Positions 10,782 through 20,144 of a stretch of DNA of 64,000 bases are shown here, piece by piece; position 1 is the stretch's first letter, and every line of letters starts with the position of its first letter. Position numbers and translations under genes: made by a program. Below the pieces are notes generated by a model. That model was not told the DNA's origin. It made no database searches and was given only the letters and a program-made list of their open reading frames with translations. The DNA is from Gelidibacter salicanalis (lineage in GTDB: Bacteria; Bacteroidota; Bacteroidia; Flavobacteriales; Flavobacteriaceae), in NCBI RefSeq assembly GCF_007997285.1, contig NZ_VORX01000001.1, positions 62,001 to 126,000 of the forward strand, read 5' to 3'.

Positions 10782-13238
10782 TTACATAAATCCGCCACCA
10801 GATTTTTCATTGCCATCTCTATTCTTTCTTTGTAAGGCTTTGTATTTTCCACCTCCAAATCGGTAAGATAACCCCACATTCCACGCGTTACTTTCCCAAT
10901 GGAATTCTCCAATTTGTCTATAAGGGCGATCACTTTCAAAGCCGCCACGCATGGTATTAAAAATGTCATTATAATTAAAACTGAAGGTGGCCGCATCATC
11001 AAATAAAGAGTAACGTAAACCGGTGTTGACAAAATACATTGATTTCCCAGTGAATTGTAAGCCTTCACGTTCAGATCTGTACATACCAAACACTGAGAAA
11101 TTTAATTTTTTGGTGGCTTTAAAGGTGTTGTTCATTCTAAAACTATACGCCACAGTGTTCACTTTAATTTCAGTCAAGGCAATATCATTTAACGTTGGTG
11201 TCTCACCAACTGGCGTATTTAAAATTTCAGCAATGCCTTTCTGGTCTTGTGAAAAAAGGTCGAAGCTCGCGTTAAAATTCCACCACTTGGTCGGTTTGTA
11301 GTTGCTGGAAACTTCCACACCATAGGCTGAAGTGTTGTCAAAATTGTCATAGGTCAGAATCACTTTATTCAAATCGAGTCGGTCAATAAAAATGGCCTGA
11401 TTGATTTCATCTTCAATAATTCTATAAAACACCCCGGCGGTTATGGAACCATTTTTCAGTGTTCTTGTATAATTGATTTCGGCGGAATTGGTGAATTGCG
11501 GTTGTAATTCTGTATTGCCATACATTGAAATTAAAGGCGTGCTCCATTCTCTGATCGGATTAACCTGTTGTAGGCCTGGTCTATCGACACGTCTGCTTAC
11601 GCTGGCCTGGAATGCGTTTTTCTCACTGGGTGAATAGGTTAAAAATCCTGACGGAAACACCTGAATATAGTCGTTTTTAAAAGGAGTCGTTGTGCTAAAG
11701 GTTTTTGAAACGCTGATAGCTTCTGCGTCATCAGTCACAGCCTCAGCACGGGCGCCAATTTGATAGCTCCATTTTTCTAAGGTTTTACCGTAGGTGATAT
11801 AAGCGGAATAAATGTCTCTGTTATAATTAAAATTGGTACTTGGTGTATTAACGACATTACCAGTTTGGTCAAAAGATTGGCCGGTAGAGGCGTAATTGAC
11901 ATCAGTGGTATACAAGCGTGCTTCTAAACCAACTTCCAGTTTAGTTTTATCACTTAGCGGATTTACATAATCTAAATTAAGTGTTGTCTGATTGCGTTTG
12001 GTAGCCACAAAATCTTCATAATTTGGAGGGAAACTGATATTGTAATAGCTAAAGTCTGTGTTTTCTGAGGCGTCAAAGACATTGTAATCTGCCTCCAACT
12101 CTATCGTTTCGCCCTCTTTATTGAATTCATGCTTATATACCAAATTGTATTGCGATGATAAATTATCGGAAAGATTGTTGAAAATTTGCTTTTGTGCTTC
12201 AGTATTCTCAGCAAAAATACTCGTGGTGCCTTTGACTTTCCCATCATACGTATTTTGATTTGTAAATACCGAAATCGTATTGTGGTCATCCGCGTAAAAA
12301 TCGATGCCAAATTTGTATAGATGCGACTTATTATTTTCGAAAAAATTAAGGTCCTGATGGGAGTTGTCATCAGGGCGTTCTATAGTGCCATAATTGGTGC
12401 TTTTACCAATATTATTCCCATAATTTCCGTAAAGATTGAATTTTCCATTTCTATAATTTAAATCGACGGCGCTGTTAAATCGCGCATTAATATCCTTGGT
12501 TAACCCGACGTTAATAGTGCCATTAAATCCCACATTAGTGTTTTTATGAAGGATGATATTGATGATACCACTCATGCCTTCAGGATTATATTTAGCCGAA
12601 GGATTGGTAATCAGTTCAATTTGTTTAATAGAGGCAGAAGGGATTTGTTTAAGCAATTGAGCGATAGGAACATTAGATAATTTGCCGTCTATCATAACCC
12701 GAACATTCTCATTGCCTCTCAAACTTAAATTGCCGGTTTGCTGGTCAATACTCACGGAGGGAATGTTGTTCATAATGTCAGAAGCCGTTGGGCCGGAAGT
12801 GGTCAAATCTTTACCTACAGTGATGACCTTGCGGTCGACTTTCTGTTGAATGGTAGAGACTTCTGCAACTACGGTCACTTCATCCAAAGCAGCTATATCT
12901 TCTTCTAAAGAAATAGTGCCAAGGTTGACGTCGTAAACGTCCTTTCCAATCTGCACGGGTTGCGAAATGGTTTTGTAGCCCATGTATTGGACTAATACGA
13001 TAAATTGTCCTTCAGAAAGTTTTGAGATTAAAAAACGGCCGTCATCTTGAGTAATTGTACCGGTTACATTTTCATTGCTACTGTTTTTAATCACGATAGT
13101 TACGTAAGGAAGTGGCACATTGAGCTGCGCATCTATGATTTTTCCTGTAATTGATCCTTCTTTTAGAGTGGACGTTGCTGAGGGTTGGGCATATAATGTG
13201 CTACACATTAACATGCAAAATAAAAATACTGATTTCAT
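10782..13238 (-). CDS. TonB-dependent outer-membrane receptor with N-terminal CarboxypepD_reg domain
   Basis: The signal peptide MKSVFLFCMLMCSTLYAQ is followed by a carboxypeptidase-regulatory-like beta-sandwich (residues ~28-110: GSITGKIIDAQLNVPLPYV...GYKTISQPV). A plug domain follows (VDRKVITVGKDL...IMNNIPSVSID, GNENVRVMIDGK), then a long barrel rich in aromatic strands. This is the outer membrane beta-barrel family that resembles TonB receptors; the substrate is unknown. The chain ends in a Gly-rich GGGFM instead of the usual aromatic barrel terminus. It is monocistronic; the nearest neighbours are the divergent CoA-binding gene upstream and the convergent FabH-like gene. Confidence 0.9.
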   Translation of the reverse strand: MKSVFLFCMLMCSTLYAQPSATSTLKEGSITGKIIDAQLNVPLPYVTIVIKNSSNENVTGTITQDDGRFLISKLSEGQFIVLVQYMGYKTISQPVQIGKDVYDVNLGTISLEEDIAALDEVTVVAEVSTIQQKVDRKVITVGKDLTTSGPTASDIMNNIPSVSIDQQTGNLSLRGNENVRVMIDGKLSNVPIAQLLKQIPSASIKQIELITNPSAKYNPEGMSGIINIILHKNTNVGFNGTINVGLTKDINARFNSAVDLNYRNGKFNLYGNYGNNIGKSTNYGTIERPDDNSHQDLNFFENNKSHLYKFGIDFYADDHNTISVFTNQNTYDGKVKGTTSIFAENTEAQKQIFNNLSDNLSSQYNLVYKHEFNKEGETIELEADYNVFDASENTDFSYYNISFPPNYEDFVATKRNQTTLNLDYVNPLSDKTKLEVGLEARLYTTDVNYASTGQSFDQTGNVVNTPSTNFNYNRDIYSAYITYGKTLEKWSYQIGARAEAVTDDAEAISVSKTFSTTTPFKNDYIQVFPSGFLTYSPSEKNAFQASVSRRVDRPGLQQVNPIREWSTPLISMYGNTELQPQFTNSAEINYTRTLKNGSITAGVFYRIIEDEINQAIFIDRLDLNKVILTYDNFDNTSAYGVEVSSNYKPTKWWNFNASFDLFSQDQKGIAEILNTPVGETPTLNDIALTEIKVNTVAYSFRMNNTFKATKKLNFSVFGMYRSEREGLQFTGKSMYFVNTGLRYSLFDDAATFSFNYNDIFNTMRGGFESDRPYRQIGEFHWESNAWNVGLSYRFGGGKYKALQRKNRDGNEKSGGGFM

Positions 13239-13359
13239 GGGTAAGTGATTTTTTACTTTGATTGATGAATTTTGATTTGATTGTTATAAAGGAGACGAGT
13301 ATTTTTGTCTATTGTTACGCTCTTATGAGCATTTTTTTATAAAAACATATCTTTAAACT

Positions 13360-13728
13360 ATGAAAAACAATAAAAAAACCTTGGTCTTTGGGGCCTCGTT
13401 AAACACCGGCAGGTATTCTAATTTAGCTCTGCACAAATTGGTAACGCACGGGCAAGAGAGTGTCGCTTTTGGATTGAGGAAAGGGGAAGTTGCGGGTGTT
13501 CAAATTGATACAGAATTGCAGCTTTATACTGATATCGATACGGTAACCATGTATATGAATGCCACTAGGCAAGCGCCTTTTTATGAATACATCATAGGAC
13601 TGAACCCAGAGCGCGTGTTGTTCAATCCCGGGACAGAAAACCCAGAATTTTTTAAGTTGCTCAGAGAAGCAGGCATTGAATTTGAAATGGCCTGTACCTT
13701 AGTGCTGCTTGGTTCTAATCAATACTAA
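13360..13728 (+). CDS. CoA-binding (Rossmann) protein, YccU-like
   Basis: Small 122-residue protein. KTLVFGASLNTGRYSNLALHKL is the first beta-strand and Gly loop of the CoA_binding fold, and GLNPERVLFNPGTENPEF is the second conserved block. Family members are single Rossmann domains presumed to bind a nucleotide or CoA; the cellular role is not established. Its 3' end overlaps the convergent symporter gene by 30 nt (13699-13728), so the two transcripts would be antisense at their ends. Confidence 0.85.
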   Translation: MKNNKKTLVFGASLNTGRYSNLALHKLVTHGQESVAFGLRKGEVAGVQIDTELQLYTDIDTVTMYMNATRQAPFYEYIIGLNPERVLFNPGTENPEFFKLLREAGIEFEMACTLVLLGSNQY

Positions 13729-15141
13729 TCCAGTAAAGGTTAAAAGCCCATTCAAGATGAGAATGAAATAACCAAACTCAAATCCGAGCCATTTTAAGCT
13801 ATTAATGCTTATAAAATAGGAGAGAATAGGCGATAGAATGGCAATAAAAGGAACCCATTTATCTTTTATTTGCCATTTGGTGAACAGTCCAAAACTGTAA
13901 AGTCCTAGCAATGGTCCATAGGTGTAGCCGGCAAAAAGTAAGAGTTTTGCGATGACACTTTCATCTTGAATGGCGTATTTAAAAGCGATAATCACCACGA
14001 TTAATACCAAGGAGATGAGAATGTGAATGCGTTTTCTCACCGCAATTTGTTTGGCGACATCATATTTCTTTTCAATGTCCAAAATATCAATACTGAAAGA
14101 GGTGGTTAAGGCAGTCAAGGTGCTGTCAGCACTACTGTAGGCAGCAGCAATCAATCCCAACAAGAAGAATACAAACACGCCAATGCCCAAATGGTTCTTT
14201 GCTAAAATAGGGAAGAGTTCATCTTTATGTGCATCAATTCCGTTTTTTTGAGCGTACACGGTTAATAAAAGTCCCAAACTTAAAATTACGAAGTTGACAA
14301 TGGTCAAAATAATGGTAAACCAAAACATATTCTTTTGCGCATCCTTTAAGGTTTTACAGGTTAGGTTTTTTTGCATCATATCCTGATCTAGTCCGGTCAT
14401 CACTATGGCAATAAATGCTCCGGAAATAAACTGGTTCCAAAAGTAATCTCCCGATTTAAAATCGTCAAAAAAGAAGGTTTTAGACAGATCACTATCCAAG
14501 ACAAAGCCTAATAAATTGCCGCCACTTATGCCCAGATCATCACTCACATAATATATAGCTACCCCAACTGCAATCAGCATAAATAAGGTTTGCAGCGTAT
14601 CCGTCCAAATAATCGTTTTAATGCCTGATTTAAAAGTGTATAACCAAATCAGGAACACGGTAATCGTAACAGTTTGCCAAAAGCTAATGCCCAAATCATC
14701 AAAAAGAAGCACCTGGAGTACGTTTGCAACTAAATACAATCGGAAACTCGAACCTACTAACCGTGAAATGAGAAAAAACGAAGCGCCAGTTTTATAGGAA
14801 GCATTGCCAAACCGCTGCTCTAAATAGGTGTAAATAGAGGTCAGATTAAGTTTATAATAAACGGGGAGGAGGACGGTGCCAATTACGAGATAGCCAACAA
14901 TATAGCCCAACACCATCTGCATATAGCTAAATTGGGAAGATTCTATCCAGCCAGGTACTGATATAAAGGTAACCCCAGAAAGCGAAGCGCCAATCATTCC
15001 AAACGCTACCACATACCATGGCGCCTGTTGGTTCGCTTTAAAAAAGGTGCTGTTATCTGATTTTTGACCTGTGAGTAAAGAAATTAAAACAAGCACTCCA
15101 AAATAGGAGAGGATGAGTAGGATAATGGCTGTAGAATTCAT
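13699..15141 (-). CDS. Sodium:solute symporter (SSS/SLC5 family)
   Basis: 480-residue polytopic membrane protein with about 13 hydrophobic segments. Family features include GMIGASLSGVTFISVPGW near the N-terminus (first unwound helix), TYLEQRFG in the early loop, and AAYSSADSTLTALTTSFSIDIL (the Na+-site helix, about residues 336-357). It should couple Na+ entry to uptake of an organic solute, which cannot be assigned from sequence. The gene reads away from recR and ends inside the convergent CoA-binding gene. Confidence 0.9.
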   Translation of the reverse strand: MNSTAIILLILSYFGVLVLISLLTGQKSDNSTFFKANQQAPWYVVAFGMIGASLSGVTFISVPGWIESSQFSYMQMVLGYIVGYLVIGTVLLPVYYKLNLTSIYTYLEQRFGNASYKTGASFFLISRLVGSSFRLYLVANVLQVLLFDDLGISFWQTVTITVFLIWLYTFKSGIKTIIWTDTLQTLFMLIAVGVAIYYVSDDLGISGGNLLGFVLDSDLSKTFFFDDFKSGDYFWNQFISGAFIAIVMTGLDQDMMQKNLTCKTLKDAQKNMFWFTIILTIVNFVILSLGLLLTVYAQKNGIDAHKDELFPILAKNHLGIGVFVFFLLGLIAAAYSSADSTLTALTTSFSIDILDIEKKYDVAKQIAVRKRIHILISLVLIVVIIAFKYAIQDESVIAKLLLFAGYTYGPLLGLYSFGLFTKWQIKDKWVPFIAILSPILSYFISINSLKWLGFEFGYFILILNGLLTFTGLVLIRTKQH

Positions 15142-15251
15142 GCATTATAAATATGGCACAAAGAACTTATTAAATAAATCAAATTCCAAAATTATAAGAA
15201 TCATTGTAAAATAAGTCGGTTACAAACCATTTAAAATGTGTACTAATAATG

Positions 15252-15259
15252 TAATTTTG
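15252..15259 (+). promoter_or_regulatory. -7 promoter box (TAATTTTG) of recR
   Basis: Matches the Bacteroidota TAnnTTTG consensus. It ends 4 nt before the recR ATG, so transcription would start at or very near the start codon. Confidence 0.55.
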
Positions 15260-15263
15260 CAAC

Positions 15264-15881
15264 ATGGAATTTTCTTCAAAACTACTCGAAAAAGCAGTCT
15301 ATGAAATGTCGCAACTCCCAGGTATTGGGAAACGTACGGCATTGCGTTTGGTGTTACATTTATTGAGACAACCCAAGGAACAAACCTTACATCTGGCTTC
15401 CGCTTTGCAACTGATGCGAAATGATATTAAATTTTGTAAAAGTTGCCACAATATCAGTGATACTGAACTTTGTGAAATTTGCGCCAACCCTCGCCGTACT
15501 AAAGAAATCATCTGTGTGGTTGAAGACATTAGAGATGTGATGGCTATAGAAAATACAAGTTCATTTAAGGGTTTGTATCATGTATTGGGCGGAAAAATAT
15601 CACCTATGGATGGTATAGGGCCTAATGATTTGAACATTGCTTCGTTGGTGGCTAAAGTGAAAGAAGGCCGGGTAAAGGAATTGATTTTCGCCTTGAGTTC
15701 CACCATGGAAGGGGATACCACTAACTTTTATATTTTTAAACAAATTCAGGAATGTGATATTATAACCTCTACCATTGCCAGAGGAATTTCCGTGGGGAAC
15801 GAGTTGGAATATACTGATGAGGTCACACTCGGACGAAGTATATTGAACCGAATTCCATTTGAAGCCTCTTTAAAATCCTAA
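15264..15881 (+). CDS. recR: Recombination mediator RecR
   Basis: With RecF/RecO it helps RecA load on SSB-coated gaps. At 205 residues it has the standard length and architecture: an N-terminal helix-hairpin-helix ([17 protein letters not shown]), a C4 zinc site (Cys58, Cys61, Cys70, Cys73 in [16 protein letters not shown]) and a Toprim domain ([13 protein letters not shown]...[16 protein letters not shown]), then the C-terminal [13 protein letters not shown]. The ATG directly follows a promoter-like box, so the message may have almost no leader. The glycosyltransferase starts 7 nt after the stop, which suggests co-transcription. Confidence 0.96.
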   Translation: MEFSSKLLEKAVYEMSQLPGIGKRTALRLVLHLLRQPKEQTLHLASALQLMRNDIKFCKSCHNISDTELCEICANPRRTKEIICVVEDIRDVMAIENTSSFKGLYHVLGGKISPMDGIGPNDLNIASLVAKVKEGRVKELIFALSSTMEGDTTNFYIFKQIQECDIITSTIARGISVGNELEYTDEVTLGRSILNRIPFEASLKS

Positions 15882-15888
15882 GGTAGTT

Positions 15889-16983
15889 TTGAAATTATCG
15901 GTCGTCATCTTAAATTATAATGTGCGCTACTTTTTGGAGATCTGCCTAAGAAGTGTAGAAGCGGCACTTTCTGATATCGACGCCGAAATTATTTTAGTCG
16001 ACAATCATTCGTCAGACGATAGTTGCGACATGGTCTCACAACTTTTCCCGCATGTGATTTTAATTAAGAATGAACAAAATTTAGGGTTTTCCAAAGGCAA
16101 TGCCATTGGGGTGGCGGTGGCAAAAGGGGTATATGTTTGCATACTCAATCCTGACACCGTTGTAGGAGAAGACACCTTTAAGACGTGTTTAAACTACGCG
16201 GATGGCATTCCGGATTTAGGGATTTTAGGCTGTCAGCTGGTGGATGGTAGAGGACAATTTTTACCGGAAAGCAAACGCAATATCCCCAGACCAAAAATTG
16301 CCATTAAAAAAGTACTGGGCTTATCAAACGGTTATTACGCCAATCACCTAAAACCTTCAGAGGGCGGTCCGGTTTCTGTGTTGGTAGGTGCGTTTTTGCT
16401 CCTAAAAAAACAGGTTTATGACAACGTGGGCGGTTTTGACGAAGATTACTTTATGTATGGTGAAGATATTGATCTGTCCTATCGGATATTAAAAGCCGGA
16501 TATCACAATCATTATTATGGACAGATCAGTTGTATCCATTTTAAAGGAGAGAGCACTATAAAGGACAAAACTTATGCGAGGCATTTTTATGGCGCGATGC
16601 AGCTGTTTTATCATAAGCATTTTAAATCGAATTTGTGTTTCGATACCTTGGTGCGGATGGGCGTTTGGATGTCCTCTGCTCTGGGTAAGACGTCCAAACA
16701 ATCTCCCTCACCAATTAAGGAGTATTTGCTGGTATCCAACAATCCGGAGTTTGGCGCACAGCTGCCTTTCAACTATAAATCAATCAATAGCAATACAGCT
16801 GTGACCAAAGGTTCTCAAGTTATTTTTGATGCAAATACCTTAAGTTTTAAAGAAATTATTGAAAGCATGGTTGCATTATCGTCTCAGGATTCTGTGAGCT
16901 TCCGAATCTTATCCGCGGATGCGCAATTTATCATAGGCAGCGACAGCTCACAGCAGCGGGGTGAAGTGCTTTTATTAAAATAG
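15889..16983 (+). CDS. Family 2 glycosyltransferase
   Basis: Starts with TTG at 15889; the next downstream ATG would cut into the conserved first strand, so TTG is the best start. The GT-A fold is visible: KLSVVILNYNVRYFLEICLRSV, the nucleotide-binding DNHSSDDS, NPDTVV, and GGFDEDYFMYGEDIDLSYRI with the ED acidic pair that usually binds metal or acceptor. The group resembles rhamnosyltransferase-like or cell-surface polysaccharide transferases. The last ~110 residues diverge from the core. It likely adds a sugar to a cell-surface glycan. It follows recR by 7 nt, a pairing that tells little about its substrate. Confidence 0.88.
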   Translation: MKLSVVILNYNVRYFLEICLRSVEAALSDIDAEIILVDNHSSDDSCDMVSQLFPHVILIKNEQNLGFSKGNAIGVAVAKGVYVCILNPDTVVGEDTFKTCLNYADGIPDLGILGCQLVDGRGQFLPESKRNIPRPKIAIKKVLGLSNGYYANHLKPSEGGPVSVLVGAFLLLKKQVYDNVGGFDEDYFMYGEDIDLSYRILKAGYHNHYYGQISCIHFKGESTIKDKTYARHFYGAMQLFYHKHFKSNLCFDTLVRMGVWMSSALGKTSKQSPSPIKEYLLVSNNPEFGAQLPFNYKSINSNTAVTKGSQVIFDANTLSFKEIIESMVALSSQDSVSFRILSADAQFIIGSDSSQQRGEVLLLK

Positions 16984-17054
16984 CACCAATGAATATATGC
17001 GCTATGAATTCGGAAATTATAGCGGATTATGTAATGAAGTATGGCATTTTTAAT

Positions 17055-17062
17055 TAATTTTG
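17055..17062 (+). promoter_or_regulatory. -7 promoter box (TAATTTTG) of the E2 gene
   Basis: TAnnTTTG match 37 nt upstream of the ATG at 17100. No clear -33 TTG at the expected spacing. Confidence 0.45.
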
Positions 17063-17099
17063 CAAGAGCAAATAAAAATTTTAGCATTAGAATAATAAT

Positions 17100-18455
17100 A
17101 TGGCAAAGTTTGAATTGAAACTTCCTAAAATGGGAGAAAGTGTAGCAGAAGCGACCATAACCTCATGGTTGAAAAACGTGGGCGACACTATAGAAGCTGA
17201 TGAAGCAGTGTTAGAAATCGCAACAGATAAAGTGGATAGCGAAGTGCCCAGTGAAGTAGATGGGGTCTTAACGGAGATTCTATTTAATGTGGATGATGTG
17301 GTTAAAGTGGGGCAGACCATTGCTATTATTGAAACAGAAGCAAACGTTTCAGCGCCGCCAGAAGAGGCACCAGCTAAAATGTCTGCTGACGAAACTCCAG
17401 AAGTTGCTCAGGTTACACAAACTGTTGAAGCAGCGAAAACTGCCGTTGCAGCGTCGGTAACGTCTACTGAAGACCGATTTTACTCGCCTTTAGTTAAAAA
17501 TATTGCCAAGCAGGAAGGCATTTCCCAGTCAGAATTGGATCAGATGTCTGGTACAGGAAAAGAAGGACGTGTTACAAAAAGTGACATGCTTGCCTATATC
17601 GCATCCAGAACAAGTGCACCAACGGCACAGGCTACTACAGATTCTGTGCAAGCAACAGCGCCACAAGCAGAAACAGCAAAGACTCCGTTGGCCAAAACAG
17701 AAAAAGCTGCGGAAAAGCCAAAACCGGCTTCTAGTGTTTTAGACAATGGCGATGAGATTATTGAAATGACCAGAATGGGCAAATTGATTGCACATCATAT
17801 GGTAGAATCGGTACAAAAATCGGCGCACGTTCAAAGTTTTATTGAAGCGGATGTGACTAACATTTGGAATTGGCGTAATAAGGTCAAAAATGATTTCGCT
17901 AAACGCGAAAACGAAAGTTTGACGTTTACTCCTATTTTTATGGAAGCTATAGCCAAAGCACTTCGCGATTTCCCGATGATGAATATTTCACTTCAGGACG
18001 ATAAAATCATCAAAAAGAAACATATCAATTTAGGAATGGCTGCGGCACTTCCAGATGGGAATTTAATTGTACCCGTAATTAAAGACGCGGACCAGTTAAA
18101 TTTATTAGGAATGACCAAGCGTGTTAACGATTTGGCCAACAGAGCACGTCTCAACCAATTGAAACCAGATGATATTCAAGGTGGCACGTACACAGTAACC
18201 AACGTTGGTACCTTTGGAAGTATTATGGGGACACCAATTATTAATCAGCCACAAGTAGGGATCTTGGCTTTAGGCGCAATAAGAAAGGTGCCAGCGGTCG
18301 TAGAGACGCCACAAGGCGATTTTATCGGCATCCGTTACAGAATGTTCTTATCACATTCCTATGATCACCGAGTGGTTAATGGTGCTCTCGGAGGACAATT
18401 CGTAAAAGCTGTCAAAGATTATTTGGAAGCTTGGGAGGTGAATAGAGAGATTTAA
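17100..18455 (+). CDS. Dihydrolipoamide acyltransferase (E2) of a 2-oxoacid dehydrogenase complex
   Basis: Three-domain E2. The lipoyl domain (1-77) has lipoyl Lys44 in EIATDKVDSEVP. An Ala/Pro/Glu-rich linker leads to the peripheral-subunit-binding domain (about 124-165, YSPLVKNIAKQEGIS...GKEGRVTKSDMLAYI), a second linker and the catalytic domain (about 215-451). The transferase motif reads SYDHRVVNGALGG: the catalytic His423 is present, but the Asp normally following (HRVVDG) is Asn427. The residues resemble the BkdC/SucB-like E2 of Bacteroidota better than the pyruvate E2; the actual oxoacid is uncertain. No E1 or E3 gene adjoins it. A terminator follows. Confidence 0.88.
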   Translation: MAKFELKLPKMGESVAEATITSWLKNVGDTIEADEAVLEIATDKVDSEVPSEVDGVLTEILFNVDDVVKVGQTIAIIETEANVSAPPEEAPAKMSADETPEVAQVTQTVEAAKTAVAASVTSTEDRFYSPLVKNIAKQEGISQSELDQMSGTGKEGRVTKSDMLAYIASRTSAPTAQATTDSVQATAPQAETAKTPLAKTEKAAEKPKPASSVLDNGDEIIEMTRMGKLIAHHMVESVQKSAHVQSFIEADVTNIWNWRNKVKNDFAKRENESLTFTPIFMEAIAKALRDFPMMNISLQDDKIIKKKHINLGMAAALPDGNLIVPVIKDADQLNLLGMTKRVNDLANRARLNQLKPDDIQGGTYTVTNVGTFGSIMGTPIINQPQVGILALGAIRKVPAVVETPQGDFIGIRYRMFLSHSYDHRVVNGALGGQFVKAVKDYLEAWEVNREI

Positions 18456-18460
18456 AATCT

Positions 18461-18500
18461 TTATAACCCTCTCAGGTTGATTAGATCTGGGAGGTTATAA
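18461..18500. terminator. Imperfect hairpin after the E2 gene
   Basis: TTATAACC...CTCAG pairs imperfectly with CTGGGAGGTTATAA just past the stop. It lacks a strong T run. The main terminator is probably the next hairpin at 18523. Confidence 0.35.
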
Positions 18501-18522
18501 AAACAAAGGCTAAACAAATCAT

Positions 18523-18553
18523 AAACCCAACCTTAAACTAGTTGGGTTTTTTT
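18523..18553 (+). terminator. Rho-independent terminator of the E2 gene
   Basis: AAACCCAAC / GTTGGGTTT stem followed by TTTT, 68 nt past the stop. Confidence 0.85.
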
Positions 18554-18607
18554 ATTTTTACAACTGATTTTTATCAGAGCAACATTAACAGTTAATTTTA
18601 AAGTATC

Positions 18608-19384
18608 ATGACGCTAAACCTCACCAAACCCATCTGCTTTTTCGACCTAGAAACTACAGGCATCAATATTACTTCAGACAGGATCGTGGAAATTGCCATA
18701 TTAAAAATTTTTCCTGATGGTAAAGAAGAGCGAAAAACCTGGTTGGTCAATCCAGAAATGCCAATTCCGGCTGAGGTCACGGCAATTCACGGAATTTCCG
18801 ATGCTGATGTTTCGGACAAACCTATCTTTAAAGAATTGGCAAAAGACATTCATATGATGGTTAAAGATTCAGATTTGGCCGGGTTTAATTCCAACCGTTT
18901 CGATATTCCCTTACTAGCAGAAGAAATGTTACGGGCGGGTGTCGATTTTGATATGAAAGGACGGGTTGCAGTTGATGTACAAACCATTTTTCACAAAATG
19001 GAACAGCGTACACTCTCTGCGGCCTACAAATTTTATTGTAATAAAAATCTTGAAGATGCACATAGTGCTGCAGCAGATACTGAAGCTACCTATGAGGTGT
19101 TAAAAGCGCAAATAGCACGCTACGATGAACTGGAAAACGATACCAAATTTTTGGCCGAATTCAGTTCTCGGAAGAAGTTTGCGGATTTTGCGGGGTTTAT
19201 CGTCTATAATAAATATAATGAAGAATGTTTTTCTTTCGGCAAACATAAAACCAAAAGGGTAGAGGATGTCTTAAATGAAGAACCAGGGTATTTTGGCTGG
19301 TTACTCAACGCCGATTTTCCATTGTACACTAAAAAAGTCTTAACCGCCATTAAATTGCGAGCATTTAATAATAAATTAGCGTAG
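18608..19384 (+). CDS. 3'-5' exonuclease, DnaQ/DEDD family
   Basis: 258 residues. The N-terminal DEDD exonuclease has FFDLETTG (Asp13, Glu15), HGISDADV, GFNSNRFDIPLL (the second Asp motif) and HSAAADTEATYEVL (the final His-x(4)-Asp motif). The C-terminal tail (FGKHKTKRVEDV...GYFGWLLNADFP) resembles the ExoX-type C-terminal module also recognisable in the DUF3820 protein at 40009. Members act as DNA polymerase III epsilon-like or repair exonucleases. The exact role is not known. It stands alone after a terminator. Confidence 0.88.
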   Translation: MTLNLTKPICFFDLETTGINITSDRIVEIAILKIFPDGKEERKTWLVNPEMPIPAEVTAIHGISDADVSDKPIFKELAKDIHMMVKDSDLAGFNSNRFDIPLLAEEMLRAGVDFDMKGRVAVDVQTIFHKMEQRTLSAAYKFYCNKNLEDAHSAAADTEATYEVLKAQIARYDELENDTKFLAEFSSRKKFADFAGFIVYNKYNEECFSFGKHKTKRVEDVLNEEPGYFGWLLNADFPLYTKKVLTAIKLRAFNNKLA

Positions 19385-19531
19385 TTCAGTTGTCGGGAGT
19401 AACCATCAACTAGCTTAATAGATTTGCAGTTACTAACCCTTCCTAATGGAGCAACATAACTGTACATTTTCCAGTTAATTTATCGACAAACAAAGCCAAT
19501 TTCCAATAGGAATAACTAATACAGCATCCAC

Positions 19532-20143
19532 GTGAAAATCATTTGCATAGGACGTAATTACACGGAACATATCAAGGAGTTAGCCAATGAAAGGCCAACG
19601 GACCCAGTGGTGTTCTTAAAGCCTGATACCGCCATTTTATTAAAAAAACAACCGTTTTTTATTCCTGATTTTTCTAATGATGTGCACCATGAAGTAGAAA
19701 TTTTAGTAAAAATTAATAAGGTTGGAAAATACATCAATAGAAAGTTTGCACATAAATATTATGACGACATTGGTCTGGGAATCGATTTTACAGCGCGCGA
19801 TCTGCAACAGCAATTGAAAGATAAAGGCTTGCCTTGGGAAAAAGCCAAAGCCTTTGATGGCGCGGCGGTCATTGGGAAATGGGTGCCAAAATCGAAATTT
19901 GCATCGGTTGATGCTATCAATTTTTCTCTGGAGAAAAATGGCAGCGTGGTGCAACAGGGCAATACCAGCCATATGCTCTGGAAAATTGATGAGCTGATAG
20001 AATATGTTTCAAAATATTTCACTTTAAAGATTGGAGATATTATCTTTACAGGAACCCCTGCGGGCGTAGCTAAAGTAAAAGCTAATGATGAACTTAGGGG
20101 ATTGATTGAAAACGATGAAATGTTTAAACTAACAATCAAGTAA
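19532..20143 (+). CDS. Fumarylacetoacetate hydrolase (FAH) family protein
   Basis: Starts with GTG at 19532, directly before KIICIGRNYTEH, the usual N-terminus of the short FAH form. The 203-residue protein has the metal-binding carboxylates in HHEVEILVKI and the conserved DFTARDLQQ...GLPWEKAKAFDGAA and FTGTPAGVAKV. Short FAH enzymes act as acylpyruvate hydrolases, oxaloacetate decarboxylases or related activities; the substrate here is open. It is the first gene of a tight operon with the Hpt protein (1-nt gap) and cinA. Confidence 0.85.
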   Translation: MKIICIGRNYTEHIKELANERPTDPVVFLKPDTAILLKKQPFFIPDFSNDVHHEVEILVKINKVGKYINRKFAHKYYDDIGLGIDFTARDLQQQLKDKGLPWEKAKAFDGAAVIGKWVPKSKFASVDAINFSLEKNGSVVQQGNTSHMLWKIDELIEYVSKYFTLKIGDIIFTGTPAGVAKVKANDELRGLIENDEMFKLTIK

Positions 20144-20144
20144 A

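Noticed and set aside
10706-11089. Minus-strand 127-aa ORF at the end of the receptor gene
   Set aside because: It is an overlapping frame of the TonB-type receptor gene, with no recognisable domain.
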